A stretch of DNA of 55,030 nucleotides, taken from NCBI GenBank assembly GCA_017626145.1, contig JAGAJK010000076.1, positions 1 through 55,030 of the forward strand. Reading direction: 5' to 3'. This stretch comes from Clostridia bacterium. GTDB taxonomy: Bacteria; Bacillota; Clostridia; RGIG6154. Shown piece by piece: positions 23,201 to 31,923 of this stretch (position 1 is the first letter of the stretch; every line of letters starts with the position of its first letter). Position numbers and translations under genes: made by a program. Below the pieces are notes generated by a model. That model searched no databases. It saw only the letters and a program-made list of their open reading frames with translations, and was not told the origin of the DNA.

Positions 23201-24047
23201 AAAATCGGGCAAGGTTTACTACTTTGACCCTATCGGTCTTAAATTCCAGAAAAATGACCACGTAATAGTTGAAACAGCAAGAGGTGTTGAAATCGGTGAG
23301 GTTTCAATTGCAAACAAAATGTTACCTGAGGAAAATGTTGTTTCACCTCTTAAGCCTGTTTTAAGAAAAGCAAGTGATGCTGATGTCAAGCAGGCAGAAG
23401 AAAACAAAATCAAGGAAAAAGAGGCTTTCGCTCTCTGTAATGAAAAAATACAAAAGCACAATCTTGATATGAAGCTTGTTGATGTTGAATATACCTTCGA
23501 CAGAAATAAAATTCTTTTTTACTTCACATCAGACGGAAGAGTTGATTTCCGTGATCTGGTAAAGGATCTTGCGGCTGTTTTCAGAACAAGAATCGAACTG
23601 CGTCAGATTGGTGTGCGTGATGAAGCTAAAATGGTGGGCGGTCTTGGCATTTGCGGAAGAAAGCTGTGCTGTACCTCTCATTTAGGCGGTTTCGAGCCTG
23701 TGTCAATCAAGATGGCAAAGGAGCAGAATCTTTCACTTAATCCTACAAAAATCTCAGGTACCTGTTCAAGACTTATGTGTTGTTTGAAATATGAACAGGA
23801 TGCGTATGAGGATTTGCACAAAAACACGCCAAACGTAGGTTCACTTGTAAAAACACCATCAGGTGAGGGTGTTGTAAAGGATGTTAACCTTCTTAAGGGT
23901 TTCCTTAAAATCCAGCTTAAAGGTGACAGCGATACTAACCTTACACTTTTCCACGTAGATGACATTCAGGTTATAAAATCTGCTCACGTTAAGTACAATG
24001 CAGAAGAAATGAAAGAGCTTAAAAATCTTAAAAGTCTGGAAGAATAA
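23172..24047 (+). CDS. ricT: RicT/YaaT-type PSP1 domain protein
   Basis: This 291-residue protein has the PSP1 C-terminal domain (YTFDRNKILFYFTSDGRVDF). The Cys-rich block GGLGICGRKLCC, then CSRLMCCLKYEQ near residues 155-205, binds iron-sulphur clusters in the Ric complex. In Bacillus subtilis RicT with RicA and RicF promotes mRNA maturation by RNase Y and affects sporulation, competence and biofilm formation. The ricA and ricF partners are not in this window. It overlaps holB and shares its promoter. Length and motifs are normal. Confidence 0.9.
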   Translation: MIEIVGVRFKKSGKVYYFDPIGLKFQKNDHVIVETARGVEIGEVSIANKMLPEENVVSPLKPVLRKASDADVKQAEENKIKEKEAFALCNEKIQKHNLDMKLVDVEYTFDRNKILFYFTSDGRVDFRDLVKDLAAVFRTRIELRQIGVRDEAKMVGGLGICGRKLCCTSHLGGFEPVSIKMAKEQNLSLNPTKISGTCSRLMCCLKYEQDAYEDLHKNTPNVGSLVKTPSGEGVVKDVNLLKGFLKIQLKGDSDTNLTLFHVDDIQVIKSAHVKYNAEEMKELKNLKSLEE

Positions 24048-24066
24048 AAAAAATTTCAAAAAACTA

Positions 24067-24095
24067 TTGTAAATTATCGTTTTTTGTTATACAAT
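24067..24095 (+). promoter_or_regulatory. promoter of the ferredoxin gene
   Basis: TTGTAA (24067-24072) and TACAAT (24090-24095) lie 17 bases apart and are followed by an AAGGAGGTG ribosome site. Confidence 0.7.
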
Positions 24096-24125
24096 GTATA
24101 TAATTGATTAAGGAGGTGTATAGTA

Positions 24126-24296
24126 ATGGCATATATTATCAGCGATGATTGCATCGGTTGTGGCGCATGCGAAGGCGAATGCCCTGTAAGCGCTATCAGC
24201 GAAGGAGACGGCAAGTACGTTATTAACGCCGACGAATGCCTCGATTGCGGTGCATGTGCAGGTGTTTGCCCTGTAGGAGCTCCTCAGGCTGAATAA
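24126..24296 (+). CDS. 2[4Fe-4S] ferredoxin
   Basis: This 56-residue clostridial-type ferredoxin has two cluster motifs, CIGCGACEGECPV and CLDCGACAGVCPVGAP, each C-x2-C-x2-C-x3-C-P. It carries electrons between low-potential redox enzymes in the cytosol, such as pyruvate:ferredoxin oxidoreductase and hydrogenase. It has its own strong promoter, a near-perfect AAGGAGGTG ribosome site and its own terminator. Its codons end in C more often than those of its neighbours (GCC, ATC, TGC). These are signs of high expression. The gene fits a fermentative anaerobe. Confidence 0.95.
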   Translation: MAYIISDDCIGCGACEGECPVSAISEGDGKYVINADECLDCGACAGVCPVGAPQAE

Positions 24297-24318
24297 TTAA
24301 TATTCAAAACGAGCAAAT

Positions 24319-24356
24319 AAGGGCGTGTCTTTTTCTGACACGCCCTTAAAACTTTT
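24319..24356 (+). terminator. terminator of the ferredoxin gene
   Basis: AAGGGCGTGTC and GACACGCCCTT form an 11-pair GC-rich stem with a T-rich loop. The tail TAAAACTTTT is a weaker T tract. Confidence 0.7.
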
Positions 24357-24383
24357 AATTACGTATATTTAAAGAGGTCAGTT

Positions 24384-25106
24384 ATGCCCGATTACCGTAT
24401 TGATGATTTACAAATTAATAATCTTTACCTGAAGCAGGATAAGGAGCTGTTTTGTTTCGGAACAGATGCAGTTCTTCTTGCTAATTTTGCGTTGCCTAAA
24501 AAGAACGCAGAGGTTCTTGACATAGGTACGGGAAACGGCATTATTCCAATTTTGTTATCGGCTAAATGCCACGCAAAAAAAATTACAGCTGTTGAAATTC
24601 AGTCTCCTTGTGCCAGACTTGCAGAGGAAAATGTTCAGATGAACAAATTAAATGACCTGATTGAAATTGTCCACGGTGATATTAATAACACAGATCTGTT
24701 TGATAAGGAATTTGATTATATAACCTGCAATCCACCGTATAAAAAGAACGGAAGCGGAATAAAGAATCCAACCTCGGCGGTTGCGATTGCCCGACATGAA
24801 ATAACCTGTACATTGGACGGATTAATCAAAAGAAGCTCGGATTTACTAAAGGATAAGGGAAAAATAGCAATGGTTCATAAGCCCGAAAGACTTTCCGAGA
24901 TTATTTATCTCATGAAATTAAACAGAATTGAGCCTAAGAGACTACAGCTGATTTACGCACGAGAGGGCACTGCTCCGTGCCTCATATTAATTGAAGGTGC
25001 TAAAAACGGAGGCGAAGAGCTTAAAATACTCCCTCCACTCTACATTTACGATAAAGACGGAAATTACACGGCAAACATTGCCGATTTATATAAAAAGGAA
25101 AAGTAA
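24384..25106 (+). CDS. tRNA1(Val) (adenine-N6)-methyltransferase family (TrmN6/YfiC-like)
   Basis: This 240-residue class I methyltransferase has the SAM motif LDIGTGNGIIPILLS near residue 47 and the catalytic motif ITCNPPYKKNG near residue 116, typical of N6-adenine methylation. The C-terminal I-Y-A-R-E-G-T-A-P-C-L-I-L-I-E block is found in the TrmN6 family. The known enzyme methylates A37 of tRNA-Val. In Firmicutes this gene nearly always precedes rsmI, as here (1 base apart), so the two RNA-modification genes are one operon. The target is inferred by homology only. Confidence 0.88.
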   Translation: MPDYRIDDLQINNLYLKQDKELFCFGTDAVLLANFALPKKNAEVLDIGTGNGIIPILLSAKCHAKKITAVEIQSPCARLAEENVQMNKLNDLIEIVHGDINNTDLFDKEFDYITCNPPYKKNGSGIKNPTSAVAIARHEITCTLDGLIKRSSDLLKDKGKIAMVHKPERLSEIIYLMKLNRIEPKRLQLIYAREGTAPCLILIEGAKNGGEELKILPPLYIYDKDGNYTANIADLYKKEK

Positions 25107-25107
25107 A

Positions 25108-25950
25108 ATGAACAAGCTTACACTTTATCTGGTTGCAACACCAATAGGAAATTTAAACGACATTACGCCCCGTGCTCTTCAGATGCTTCGTGAGGCGGAT
25201 TTTATTGCCGCAGAGGATACACGGCACACATTAAAGCTACTTAACCATTTTGATATCAAAAAACCAATGGTAAGCTATTTTGAACACAACAAACGCGAAA
25301 GAGGTGAATACATCGTTTCGCGTATTGAAAAAGGCGAAACCTGTGCTCTTGTTACAGATGCAGGAACTCCTGCCATTTCCGACCCAGGTGAGGATATAGT
25401 TAAGCTTTGTGCCGAAAAAGGAATTGATGTTGTTCCAATTCCCGGTGCCTGTGCATTTGTTCAGGCTTTGATTGTTTCAGGTCTCCCTACAGGAAGATTC
25501 TCATTTGAAGGATTTTTATCAGTAAACAAGCCTGCAAGAAAGGCTCATCTTGAAGAAATCAAAGAGCTTCGTCAGACTCTTATTTTTTACGAAGCTCCTC
25601 ACAAGCTTAAAGCTACGTTAAAGGATTTACTTAATGCTTTAGGAAACAGAAAAATAGCTGTTGTAAAAGAGCTTACCAAAATTCACGAATCGGTTCTGCG
25701 CACAAACCTGGAAGAGGCAAACAAATATTTCGAAGAGAATCAGCCAAAAGGCGAATATGTTCTTGTTGTTGAAGGCTTTGTTCCTGTTTTTGAAGAAGCT
25801 GAGCTTACCGACGAGGATATAGTAAGCAAGGTGAACTCCCTGATAAGTGAAGGGATGGACAAGAAAAGTGCCATAAAAGAAACCGCATCGGTGCTTAATT
25901 TGCCTAAAAGACAGGTTTATGAGCTGATGATAAGTAACAAAGAGGATTAA
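25108..25950 (+). CDS. rsmI: 16S rRNA (cytidine-1402-2'-O)-methyltransferase
   Basis: This 280-residue protein is full length for RsmI. Conserved parts are LVATPIGNLNDITPRALQ at the N-terminus, A-A-E-D-T-R-H-T, VTDAGTPAISDPGEDIV and PIPGACAFVQALIVSGLP, followed by an E-A-P-H-K-L segment and a C-terminal helical extension. It adds a 2'-O-methyl group at C1402 in the decoding centre of the ribosome. The ATG at 25108 follows AAAAGGAAAAG and matches the family start; the frame is open upstream but not conserved. It follows the TrmN6-like gene directly. Confidence 0.95.
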   Translation: MNKLTLYLVATPIGNLNDITPRALQMLREADFIAAEDTRHTLKLLNHFDIKKPMVSYFEHNKRERGEYIVSRIEKGETCALVTDAGTPAISDPGEDIVKLCAEKGIDVVPIPGACAFVQALIVSGLPTGRFSFEGFLSVNKPARKAHLEEIKELRQTLIFYEAPHKLKATLKDLLNALGNRKIAVVKELTKIHESVLRTNLEEANKYFEENQPKGEYVLVVEGFVPVFEEAELTDEDIVSKVNSLISEGMDKKSAIKETASVLNLPKRQVYELMISNKED

Positions 25951-25980
25951 AGCATAATATCATATTACTGAGGTGGTAAT

Positions 25981-26274
25981 ATGATTAAAGAGCTTATTTT
26001 ATATTTTTTTCTGATATTCGGTTTTTTCAGTCTGACAGAAGTGATTTTTAAAGCATTTACAAACAAAAATTATTTAAAAAACACGTACCTTGTTACATTT
26101 TACGACGGCAAAGAGGACAGAGAAAAAATTGTTTATCTGGCTAAAAATCATAACTATAAAATTTACGTTATCTCCCCTGCTTTTACCGGCACAAGGGAGG
26201 CCGAGTATATAACAGACAGATATTTTAATGTTGAATTTATCAAAAACACGGAAGAAATTTTAACGGAGGAATAA
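25981..26274 (+). CDS. small membrane-anchored hypothetical protein
   Basis: The 97 residues start with one membrane helix (ELILYFFLIFGFFSLTEVIF). A cytoplasmic alpha/beta-like domain follows (Y-L-V-T-F-Y-D-G, then YKIYVISPAFTGTREAEYI). I do not recognise a family. It has an AGGTGG ribosome site and its stop codon shares one base with the recD2 start (TAATGG), so translation is coupled. It may simply be a conserved hypothetical of this lineage that travels with recD2. Confidence 0.75.
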   Translation: MIKELILYFFLIFGFFSLTEVIFKAFTNKNYLKNTYLVTFYDGKEDREKIVYLAKNHNYKIYVISPAFTGTREAEYITDRYFNVEFIKNTEEILTEE

Positions 26275-28475
26275 TGGAGGAACAGTTAATCTCGATTACG
26301 GGAACGGTGGAAAACATAGTTTTTTACAACGAAGAAAACGGTTACTGCGTTTGTGACATTGATTACAGCGGAGAAATGCTTACAGCTGTGGGCTGTATGC
26401 CTTGTCTCTCCCCCGGTGAAACCATAACTCTTGAAGGCAATTTTACGGTTCACCCATCTTATGGCAAGCAGTTTTCCGTAAGTGCCTTCCAGAAGGCTCC
26501 GCCTAATTCAATTGACGGTATATATAAATATCTTGCTTCGGGATTTATCAAGGGTGTCCGCTCAGGTACAGCAAAGAAAATCGTAGATGCATTTGGTGAA
26601 AACTCTCTTGATATTATTGAAAACGCTCCCGAAAAACTGGCTGAAATAAAAGGCATAAGCGTTACAAAGGCTTTTGAAATTAACGAGGAATATTTAAAGC
26701 AATTCGGTATACGAAACATTGTTATGTTCCTTCAGAAATATTCAATAAGCCCTTTGTTTGCTCAGAGAATTTTCAAAAAATTCGGCTCAAACGCTGTAAC
26801 AAAAATAAAGGATAATCCATATCTTTTAGCTGAACATATTCACGGAATCGGTTTTCGTACCTGTGATAAAATTGCTCTTCAGATGGGTATTACTTACGAC
26901 TCTCCTTACAGACTTAAGGAAGGGGTTAAATTTGTGTTATCTGAATGTTCTCTTTCCGGCCACACCTACTACCCTTATGAGGCTCTCATAGGAAAATCCT
27001 GCCGTCTTCTTGGTGCAAGTGATGACAGTATTGCCGTAGCTATCAGCGAGCTTGCTCTCGAAAAGCAAATTGTTCTTGAAAAAGGTGAAAAACACACAGC
27101 GGTTTATCTTTCGTACTATTATTACACAGAAGTATCTGCTGCAGAAAAATTAAAAAAGCTTAATGAACCATACCCTAAAAAAATCACAGAGGATTTAAAA
27201 AAGGTAGTGGAAAAAGCAGAAAAAAATGCAGGTATTACTTTACAGGATAAGCAAAGAGAAGCAGTTTTTTCGTCACTCACCTTCCCTGTGTCTGTTATTA
27301 CAGGTGGTCCCGGAACAGGAAAAACCACAGTTATAAAAACTATTATCAATGCTATGGAGCTTCAGGGAAAGAAGGTTGTACTTGCTGCTCCCACAGGCAG
27401 AGCGGCAAAAAGAATGTCCTCTGTTACAAACAAAGAAGCAAAAACACTTCACCGCCTTCTTGAAACCGATTTTTCCAAAGACGGTAATGCGCCTGTATTT
27501 ATAAAAAATGAAAAAAATCCAATTGAAGCAAATGTTATTATCGTAGATGAAATGTCAATGGTTGATATTGTTCTTTTCAACAGTCTGCTTAAAGCTGTTG
27601 CCGTTGGAACTGTTTTAATTCTTGTTGGTGACTCTGACCAGCTGCCGTCGGTAGGACCGGGCAACGTCTTACGTGATATCATAGACAGCGAGGGTATTAT
27701 TGTAAGCGAGCTTACACAGATTTACCGTCAATCAAATCAAAGTATGATTGTAATAAATGCACATATGATTAATCAGGGAGAATTCCCTTTTCTCAACGAA
27801 AAAGGCGGAGATTTCTTTTATATTAACAGGAACAACCCCGATCATATAATCAATACTATTGTTGATTTATGTCTTTCCAGGCTACCAAAAGCATACGGGG
27901 TAAATCCTATGACAGATATACAGATTCTTACACCTATGCGAAAAAATGCAGTAGGTGTAAATGCGTTGAATGCAGCTCTTCAGGAGGCACTTAATCCCTA
28001 TTCACCCAACAAGCCCGAAAAGTCTTTCGGTGATACGGTTTACCGTAAATTCGACAAGGTTATGCAGACAAAAAACAACTACGATATTGAATGGGAACAG
28101 GAAAATGATGCAGGCTTTGGCTTATATAACGGTGATATCGGTATAATTAACGACGTTAATGAAGAATTTGAAACTCTTGATATAACCTTTGACGATAACA
28201 AACAGGTTATCTACGATTTCGGTTGCGTTAACGAGCTTGAGCTTGCGTATGCCACAACAATACACAAAAGTCAGGGCAGTGAGTTCCCTATCGTTATTAT
28301 TCCTATATATCAAAGCTCTGAAAAGCTTATGACAAGAAATCTTTTATATACAGCGATAACGAGGGCAACAAAGCTTGTTATACTTGTAGGAAGTGAAAAT
28401 ATACTCAGAAATATGATAAACAACAACAGCGAAATTCAAAGATTTTCAGGCTTTAAGGACAGGTTACTGTATTGA
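26274..28475 (+). CDS. recD2: RecD2-type ATP-dependent 5'-3' DNA helicase
   Basis: This 733-residue SF1B helicase has the long N-terminal RecD2 extension with a helix-hairpin-helix region (about 85-200, including HGIGFRTCDKIALQMGI). The helicase motifs follow: Walker A ITGGPGTGKTT near 343-351, LAAPTGRAAKRMS, Walker B I-I-V-D-E-M-S-M-V-D near 423, GDSDQLPSVGPGNVL and the C-terminal YATTIHKSQGSEFP and Y-T-A-I-T-R-A. RecD2 works without RecBC and is linked to repair and replication fork control. No RecB or RecC gene is nearby. It overlaps comF by 4 bases. Confidence 0.95.
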   Translation: MEEQLISITGTVENIVFYNEENGYCVCDIDYSGEMLTAVGCMPCLSPGETITLEGNFTVHPSYGKQFSVSAFQKAPPNSIDGIYKYLASGFIKGVRSGTAKKIVDAFGENSLDIIENAPEKLAEIKGISVTKAFEINEEYLKQFGIRNIVMFLQKYSISPLFAQRIFKKFGSNAVTKIKDNPYLLAEHIHGIGFRTCDKIALQMGITYDSPYRLKEGVKFVLSECSLSGHTYYPYEALIGKSCRLLGASDDSIAVAISELALEKQIVLEKGEKHTAVYLSYYYYTEVSAAEKLKKLNEPYPKKITEDLKKVVEKAEKNAGITLQDKQREAVFSSLTFPVSVITGGPGTGKTTVIKTIINAMELQGKKVVLAAPTGRAAKRMSSVTNKEAKTLHRLLETDFSKDGNAPVFIKNEKNPIEANVIIVDEMSMVDIVLFNSLLKAVAVGTVLILVGDSDQLPSVGPGNVLRDIIDSEGIIVSELTQIYRQSNQSMIVINAHMINQGEFPFLNEKGGDFFYINRNNPDHIINTIVDLCLSRLPKAYGVNPMTDIQILTPMRKNAVGVNALNAALQEALNPYSPNKPEKSFGDTVYRKFDKVMQTKNNYDIEWEQENDAGFGLYNGDIGIINDVNEEFETLDITFDDNKQVIYDFGCVNELELAYATTIHKSQGSEFPIVIIPIYQSSEKLMTRNLLYTAITRATKLVILVGSENILRNMINNNSEIQRFSGFKDRLLY

Positions 28476-29200
28476 ATTTAACGAAATTGGCAAACAAATT
28501 TATTTTTACTCCTACCTGCTTCGTTTGCGCAGCCCCGCTGCCGTTTTCATATAAAATGCCGTATATATGTGACAAATGCAGTATCAAATCTCATTTAATC
28601 AATATAAAAATCTGTGAATGCTGTAAAAAACCAAGAGATATTGACCCGTTAAAGCCGGCTTGCCCATACTGTAACGGTGATAAATTTCCGTTTGACAATT
28701 ACATATCTCCATTTTACTATGAAGGAGCAATTCAGTTTTCTATCCGTGACTACAAATTTACACGAAGATTCGGAAATGCAAAAAGCTTTGCACATTTTAT
28801 GGCAATCAAGCTTAAGTATCTTGATAATTTCAAGCCGGAAGTAATTATTCCTGCACCTTCCAGTAAGAGAAGAATTATATCAAGAGGCTTTAATCACACT
28901 CTTCTGCTTGCAAAGCACCTTTCGGAAATGACTGATATTCCATATGATAATGTGCTCGTTAAAATAAGGCACACAAAGCCACAAAGTCTTTTAACACGAA
29001 AAGAACGTGAAACTAATCTTAAAGGTGCTTTTGATATCAAACCTCATAATTACAAAAATGTTTTACTTATTGACGACATTTACACCACAGGTTCAACAGT
29101 AAAAGAGCTTTGCAAGGTTTTAAGAAAAAGCGGAGTTAAGGAAATATCCGTTGCTACTGTTGCTCACACCTACTACTCTGAAAATGAAAGGCTTGATTAA
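28472..29200 (+). CDS. ComF family phosphoribosyltransferase-like protein
   Basis: This 242-residue protein has an N-terminal four-Cys zinc module (C-V-C-A-A, then CDKCSIKSHLINIKICECC and C-P-Y-C). A phosphoribosyltransferase fold follows, with the signature VLLIDDIYTTGSTVKEL near residue 195 and the PAPSSKRRIISRGFNH segment. ComF proteins act in natural competence, where they help bring transformed single strands to the recombination machinery. Conservation in non-competent species suggests a wider DNA role. The start is a TTG that overlaps the recD2 stop, placing it in the same operon. Confidence 0.9.
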   Translation: MNLTKLANKFIFTPTCFVCAAPLPFSYKMPYICDKCSIKSHLINIKICECCKKPRDIDPLKPACPYCNGDKFPFDNYISPFYYEGAIQFSIRDYKFTRRFGNAKSFAHFMAIKLKYLDNFKPEVIIPAPSSKRRIISRGFNHTLLLAKHLSEMTDIPYDNVLVKIRHTKPQSLLTRKERETNLKGAFDIKPHNYKNVLLIDDIYTTGSTVKELCKVLRKSGVKEISVATVAHTYYSENERLD

Positions 29201-29981
29201 AATAAAAGAAAAGATACGCCAATTTGCCAAAGGACTTAACATTGAATATACCGGCTTCACCGAAAATAACGGTGACAGCTTAATAATTTTTCTTTTTCCC
29301 TACTATACAGACTCTGAGGAAGAAAATTCCAATATATCGGTTTATTGCAGAAGCCTTGACTATCATATCGTAATTAAAGAATATTTACACAGAATATCGG
29401 AATATATTTATGATAATTTCGGAATAAAAACAGAGGCTTTCGTTGATGTTGACCCGATTTCGGAGGTAGATGCTGCTGTAAAATGCGGTCTTGGTATTAA
29501 GGGTAAAAACCATCTTCTGATAAATGAGAAATACGGCAGTTTTATTTTTATAGGAATTTTAAAAGCTGACAGTTTTATCCAACCCGATGAAATTTCAAGC
29601 TCTGAAGGTTGTCTTGGCTGTAACAAATGTATACATTTATGCCCTGCACTAAAAAACAATGATTTCAGCATTTGTATTTCTGAAATAACTCAAAAAAAGG
29701 GAAAGCTTTCAGATGCAGAAGAAAAGCTGATTGTCGAAAGCGGTTATGCTTTTGGCTGCGATAAGTGTCAGACTGTTTGTCCTATGAACAAATATGTAAA
29801 AACTCCTGTTCCTGAATTTTATAACAACAGAATTCACAAACTGAATAAAAATATGTTTGAAAAGCTTTCAAATAAGGAATTCAAAAAGCTTTACGGTGAC
29901 CGCGCATTCGCCTGGCGCGGAAAAAACGTTCTTATCAGGAATCTTACACTTTTGGAGGAAGAGAATAATCCACAAGAATAA
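29184..29981 (+). CDS. QueG-like double [4Fe-4S] cluster protein
   Basis: This 265-residue protein resembles epoxyqueuosine reductase. The segment FVDVDPISEVDAAVKCGLGI, then G-K-N-H-L-L-I-N-E-K-Y-G-S, carries the Asp region used in catalysis by QueG. Two ferredoxin-type clusters follow: G-C-L-G-C-N-K-C-I-H-L-C-P-A and G-C-D-K-C-Q-T-V-C-P. It is shorter than typical QueG (300-380 residues) and lacks the C-terminal HEAT-like region. It may be a QueG variant or a related reductase. The ATG at 29184 lies within the comF end. Its 3' end overlaps the convergent ylmC-like gene by 38 bases. Confidence 0.8.
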   Translation: MKGLIKIKEKIRQFAKGLNIEYTGFTENNGDSLIIFLFPYYTDSEEENSNISVYCRSLDYHIVIKEYLHRISEYIYDNFGIKTEAFVDVDPISEVDAAVKCGLGIKGKNHLLINEKYGSFIFIGILKADSFIQPDEISSSEGCLGCNKCIHLCPALKNNDFSICISEITQKKGKLSDAEEKLIVESGYAFGCDKCQTVCPMNKYVKTPVPEFYNNRIHKLNKNMFEKLSNKEFKKLYGDRAFAWRGKNVLIRNLTLLEEENNPQE

Positions 29982-30192
29982 TATCGTCACCAATGGTTTT
30001 TATTTTGTTCCAGGGAATTACATAATCATCATCTTTTCCAAACAGACCGAGAACTTTTCCGTTTCCCGGAACTATTATGGCATTAAGTACTCCCTTTTCC
30101 ATATCGATATCTACATCACACACATAACCAAGTCTTTTTCCGTCGTAGATATTAATAACTTCTTTTTGTCTGAAATCTGATGCTTTTAACAT
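29944..30192 (-). CDS. YlmC/YmxH-family PRC-barrel sporulation protein
   Basis: This 82-residue PRC-barrel protein has the family pattern: start LKASDFRQKEVINIYDGKRL, then G-Y-V-C-D-V-D-I-D, then WNKIKTIGDDIILVD. YlmC/YmxH proteins are conserved in spore-forming Firmicutes, and the gene is used as a marker of that group. The exact role is unclear. It is convergent with and overlaps the QueG-like gene end. A hairpin terminator separates it from the upstream putP gene. Confidence 0.88.
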   Translation of the reverse strand: MLKASDFRQKEVINIYDGKRLGYVCDVDIDMEKGVLNAIIVPGNGKVLGLFGKDDDYVIPWNKIKTIGDDIILVDYSLPPKV

Positions 30193-30217
30193 ATTTTTCT
30201 CCTTTAATAAAAAAATT

Positions 30218-30250
30218 AACCTCTACGCAAATATATGCGTAGAGGTTTTA
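30218..30250. terminator. bidirectional terminator between putP and the ylmC-like gene
   Basis: AACCTCTACGCA and TGCGTAGAGGTT form a perfect 12-pair stem with A- and T-rich flanks on both sides. In the minus direction it ends putP. Confidence 0.85.
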
Positions 30251-30266
30251 TTTTATTACTCTGAAA

Positions 30267-31739
30267 TTAATCGTCTAAAGAGTTATCTGTAGCTTTGTCG
30301 TAAATATCACATATTTCTTTTGAAGGTGCTTTTGAGATGAGCGTTACAATTACAGAAACAAGCAAACCTGCGATAAAGCCCGGAAGAATTTCATAAATAC
30401 CGGTTGAGCCTTTAATCCATACAAGCCATACTATATCAACAATTGCACCTGCTAAAATGCCGGCAACTGCACCTGAGTATGTAAATCTCTTCCAGAAAAG
30501 TGAAAGAATTACAACAGGACCAAAAGCGGCACCGAAAAGTCCCCATGCGTTTTCAACCATATTCATAATTGTTCCGCATTTTCCGCTTGCTACCATAATA
30601 TAAGCAATTATAGAAATAATAACAACTACAAGTCTGCCCATCCATAAAAGCTCTTTTTCTGTTGCATTTTTCTTGATTACAGATTTATAAATATCACTTG
30701 TAAACGAAGATGATGCAACCAAAAGCTGTGAGTCTGCAGTTGACATCGAAGCTGCGATAATAGCTGAAAGAAGAAGTCCTGCAATAAATGCCGGGAAGAA
30801 TTTATTCACTATAGAAATGAAAATAAGCTCCTGACTTGCTACTTCCAGAGTACCCATACCAACCATCATTCTGCCGAAATAAGCAATAATGCAGGCAGCT
30901 CCGAGAGTAAGAATAACCCAGACAATTGAAACTGTTGCTGATTTTTTTATCATACTTGGCTTTTCAATACTCATAAATCTTACCAAGATGTGTGGCATAC
31001 CAAAGTATCCAAGCCCCCATACAAGACCTGAAATAATTTCAGATGGTGGTGCTTTGAAAGGATTTGTTGTGAAAGCTGATTCATTGTAAAGGATTTCAAG
31101 TGCTTTGGGATCAAGATTCTGTGTAAGCTTAATTATAATAGGTACTGCAAGAAGTGCTACAAGCATTAAAATTCCCTGGAAAAAGTCCGTCCAGCAAACT
31201 GCTTTAAAACCGCCTAAAAATGTATAGACAAGTACAATCACAGCGAAAATAATAAGAGCTGTTTCAGGCTGAATATCCGCAACGCTGGTAAATACGTCCA
31301 TACCTGCTTTAAAAGCTGATGCAACATAAATTGTAAAGCTTATTAAAAATACTACGGCACAAACAATTCTTAAAGTAGGATTTGTTGTTGCAAATCTGTT
31401 TGAAAGATACTGAGGTAATGTAATAGAATCGTTTGCAGCTTTTGAGAATTTTCTGAGTCTTTTTGCAAGAATAATCCAGTTAAGAGCTGTGCCTATTGCA
31501 AGACCTACAGCAATCCATATTTTACCTAAACCTGCTGCCAGGATACTTCCGGGAAGTCCCATAAGGAGCCATCCACTCATATCCGATGCCTGGGCACTCA
31601 TAGCTGTAACCCACGGTCCCATGCTTCTTCCACCTAAAAAGTACTCTTTTTCTCCGTTTGCATTTTTTGCTTTAAAGAAGAAAACTACGCCTATTGTCAA
31701 CATTGCGACGAAGTAAAGAGCCAATGCGAAAATTTTCAT
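30267..31739 (-). CDS. putP: sodium/proline symporter (SSS family)
   Basis: This 490-residue protein has about 13 membrane helices and the PutP-specific motifs GGRSMGPWVTAMSAQASDMS (Na+ site region), WLLMGLPGSILAAGL, and ASMSTADSQLLVASSSF in helix 9. It imports proline, or a related solute, with sodium through the cytoplasmic membrane for nutrition or osmoprotection. It has a strong promoter at 31771-31799 with a 32-bp perfect palindrome next to the -35 box. The tetR-like gene lies directly upstream on the same strand, so it is probably the regulated gene. Substrate is by family only. Confidence 0.92.
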   Translation of the reverse strand: MKIFALALYFVAMLTIGVVFFFKAKNANGEKEYFLGGRSMGPWVTAMSAQASDMSGWLLMGLPGSILAAGLGKIWIAVGLAIGTALNWIILAKRLRKFSKAANDSITLPQYLSNRFATTNPTLRIVCAVVFLISFTIYVASAFKAGMDVFTSVADIQPETALIIFAVIVLVYTFLGGFKAVCWTDFFQGILMLVALLAVPIIIKLTQNLDPKALEILYNESAFTTNPFKAPPSEIISGLVWGLGYFGMPHILVRFMSIEKPSMIKKSATVSIVWVILTLGAACIIAYFGRMMVGMGTLEVASQELIFISIVNKFFPAFIAGLLLSAIIAASMSTADSQLLVASSSFTSDIYKSVIKKNATEKELLWMGRLVVVIISIIAYIMVASGKCGTIMNMVENAWGLFGAAFGPVVILSLFWKRFTYSGAVAGILAGAIVDIVWLVWIKGSTGIYEILPGFIAGLLVSVIVTLISKAPSKEICDIYDKATDNSLDD

Positions 31740-31770
31740 TTAATCTCCTCCATTAATAAAATATGAAATG

Positions 31771-31799
31771 ATTATATCACACTTTTAACAAGAATGCAA
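31771..31799 (-). promoter_or_regulatory. promoter of putP
   Basis: TTGCAT (31794-31799) and a perfect TATAAT (31771-31776) are 17 bases apart on the minus strand, with GGAGGAG before the ATG. Confidence 0.75.
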
Positions 31800-31804
31800 T
31801 ACAG

Positions 31805-31836
31805 AACAAAGTACAGACTATAGTCTGTACTTTGTT
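31805..31836. promoter_or_regulatory. 32-bp perfect palindrome beside the putP promoter
   Basis: Half-site AACAAAGTACAGACTA is followed at once by its exact complement. It ends 5 bases upstream of the putP -35 box and about 90 bases after the tetR-like gene. No T tract follows it on the minus strand, so an operator or activator site fits better than a terminator. The TetR-like protein is the obvious candidate ligand. Confidence 0.6.
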
Positions 31837-31923
31837 TAAGAATTATTATATTTTATTCTTGTTTTATCGTGTTTTTAAACCGTACGATAATATAAACTTT
31901 TATAAAACCAAAATAAAAACTTT

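Noticed and set aside
31805-31836. Rho-independent terminator of the tetR-like gene
   Set aside because: The palindrome has no loop and is not followed by a T tract on the minus strand; kept as a possibility but not preferred.
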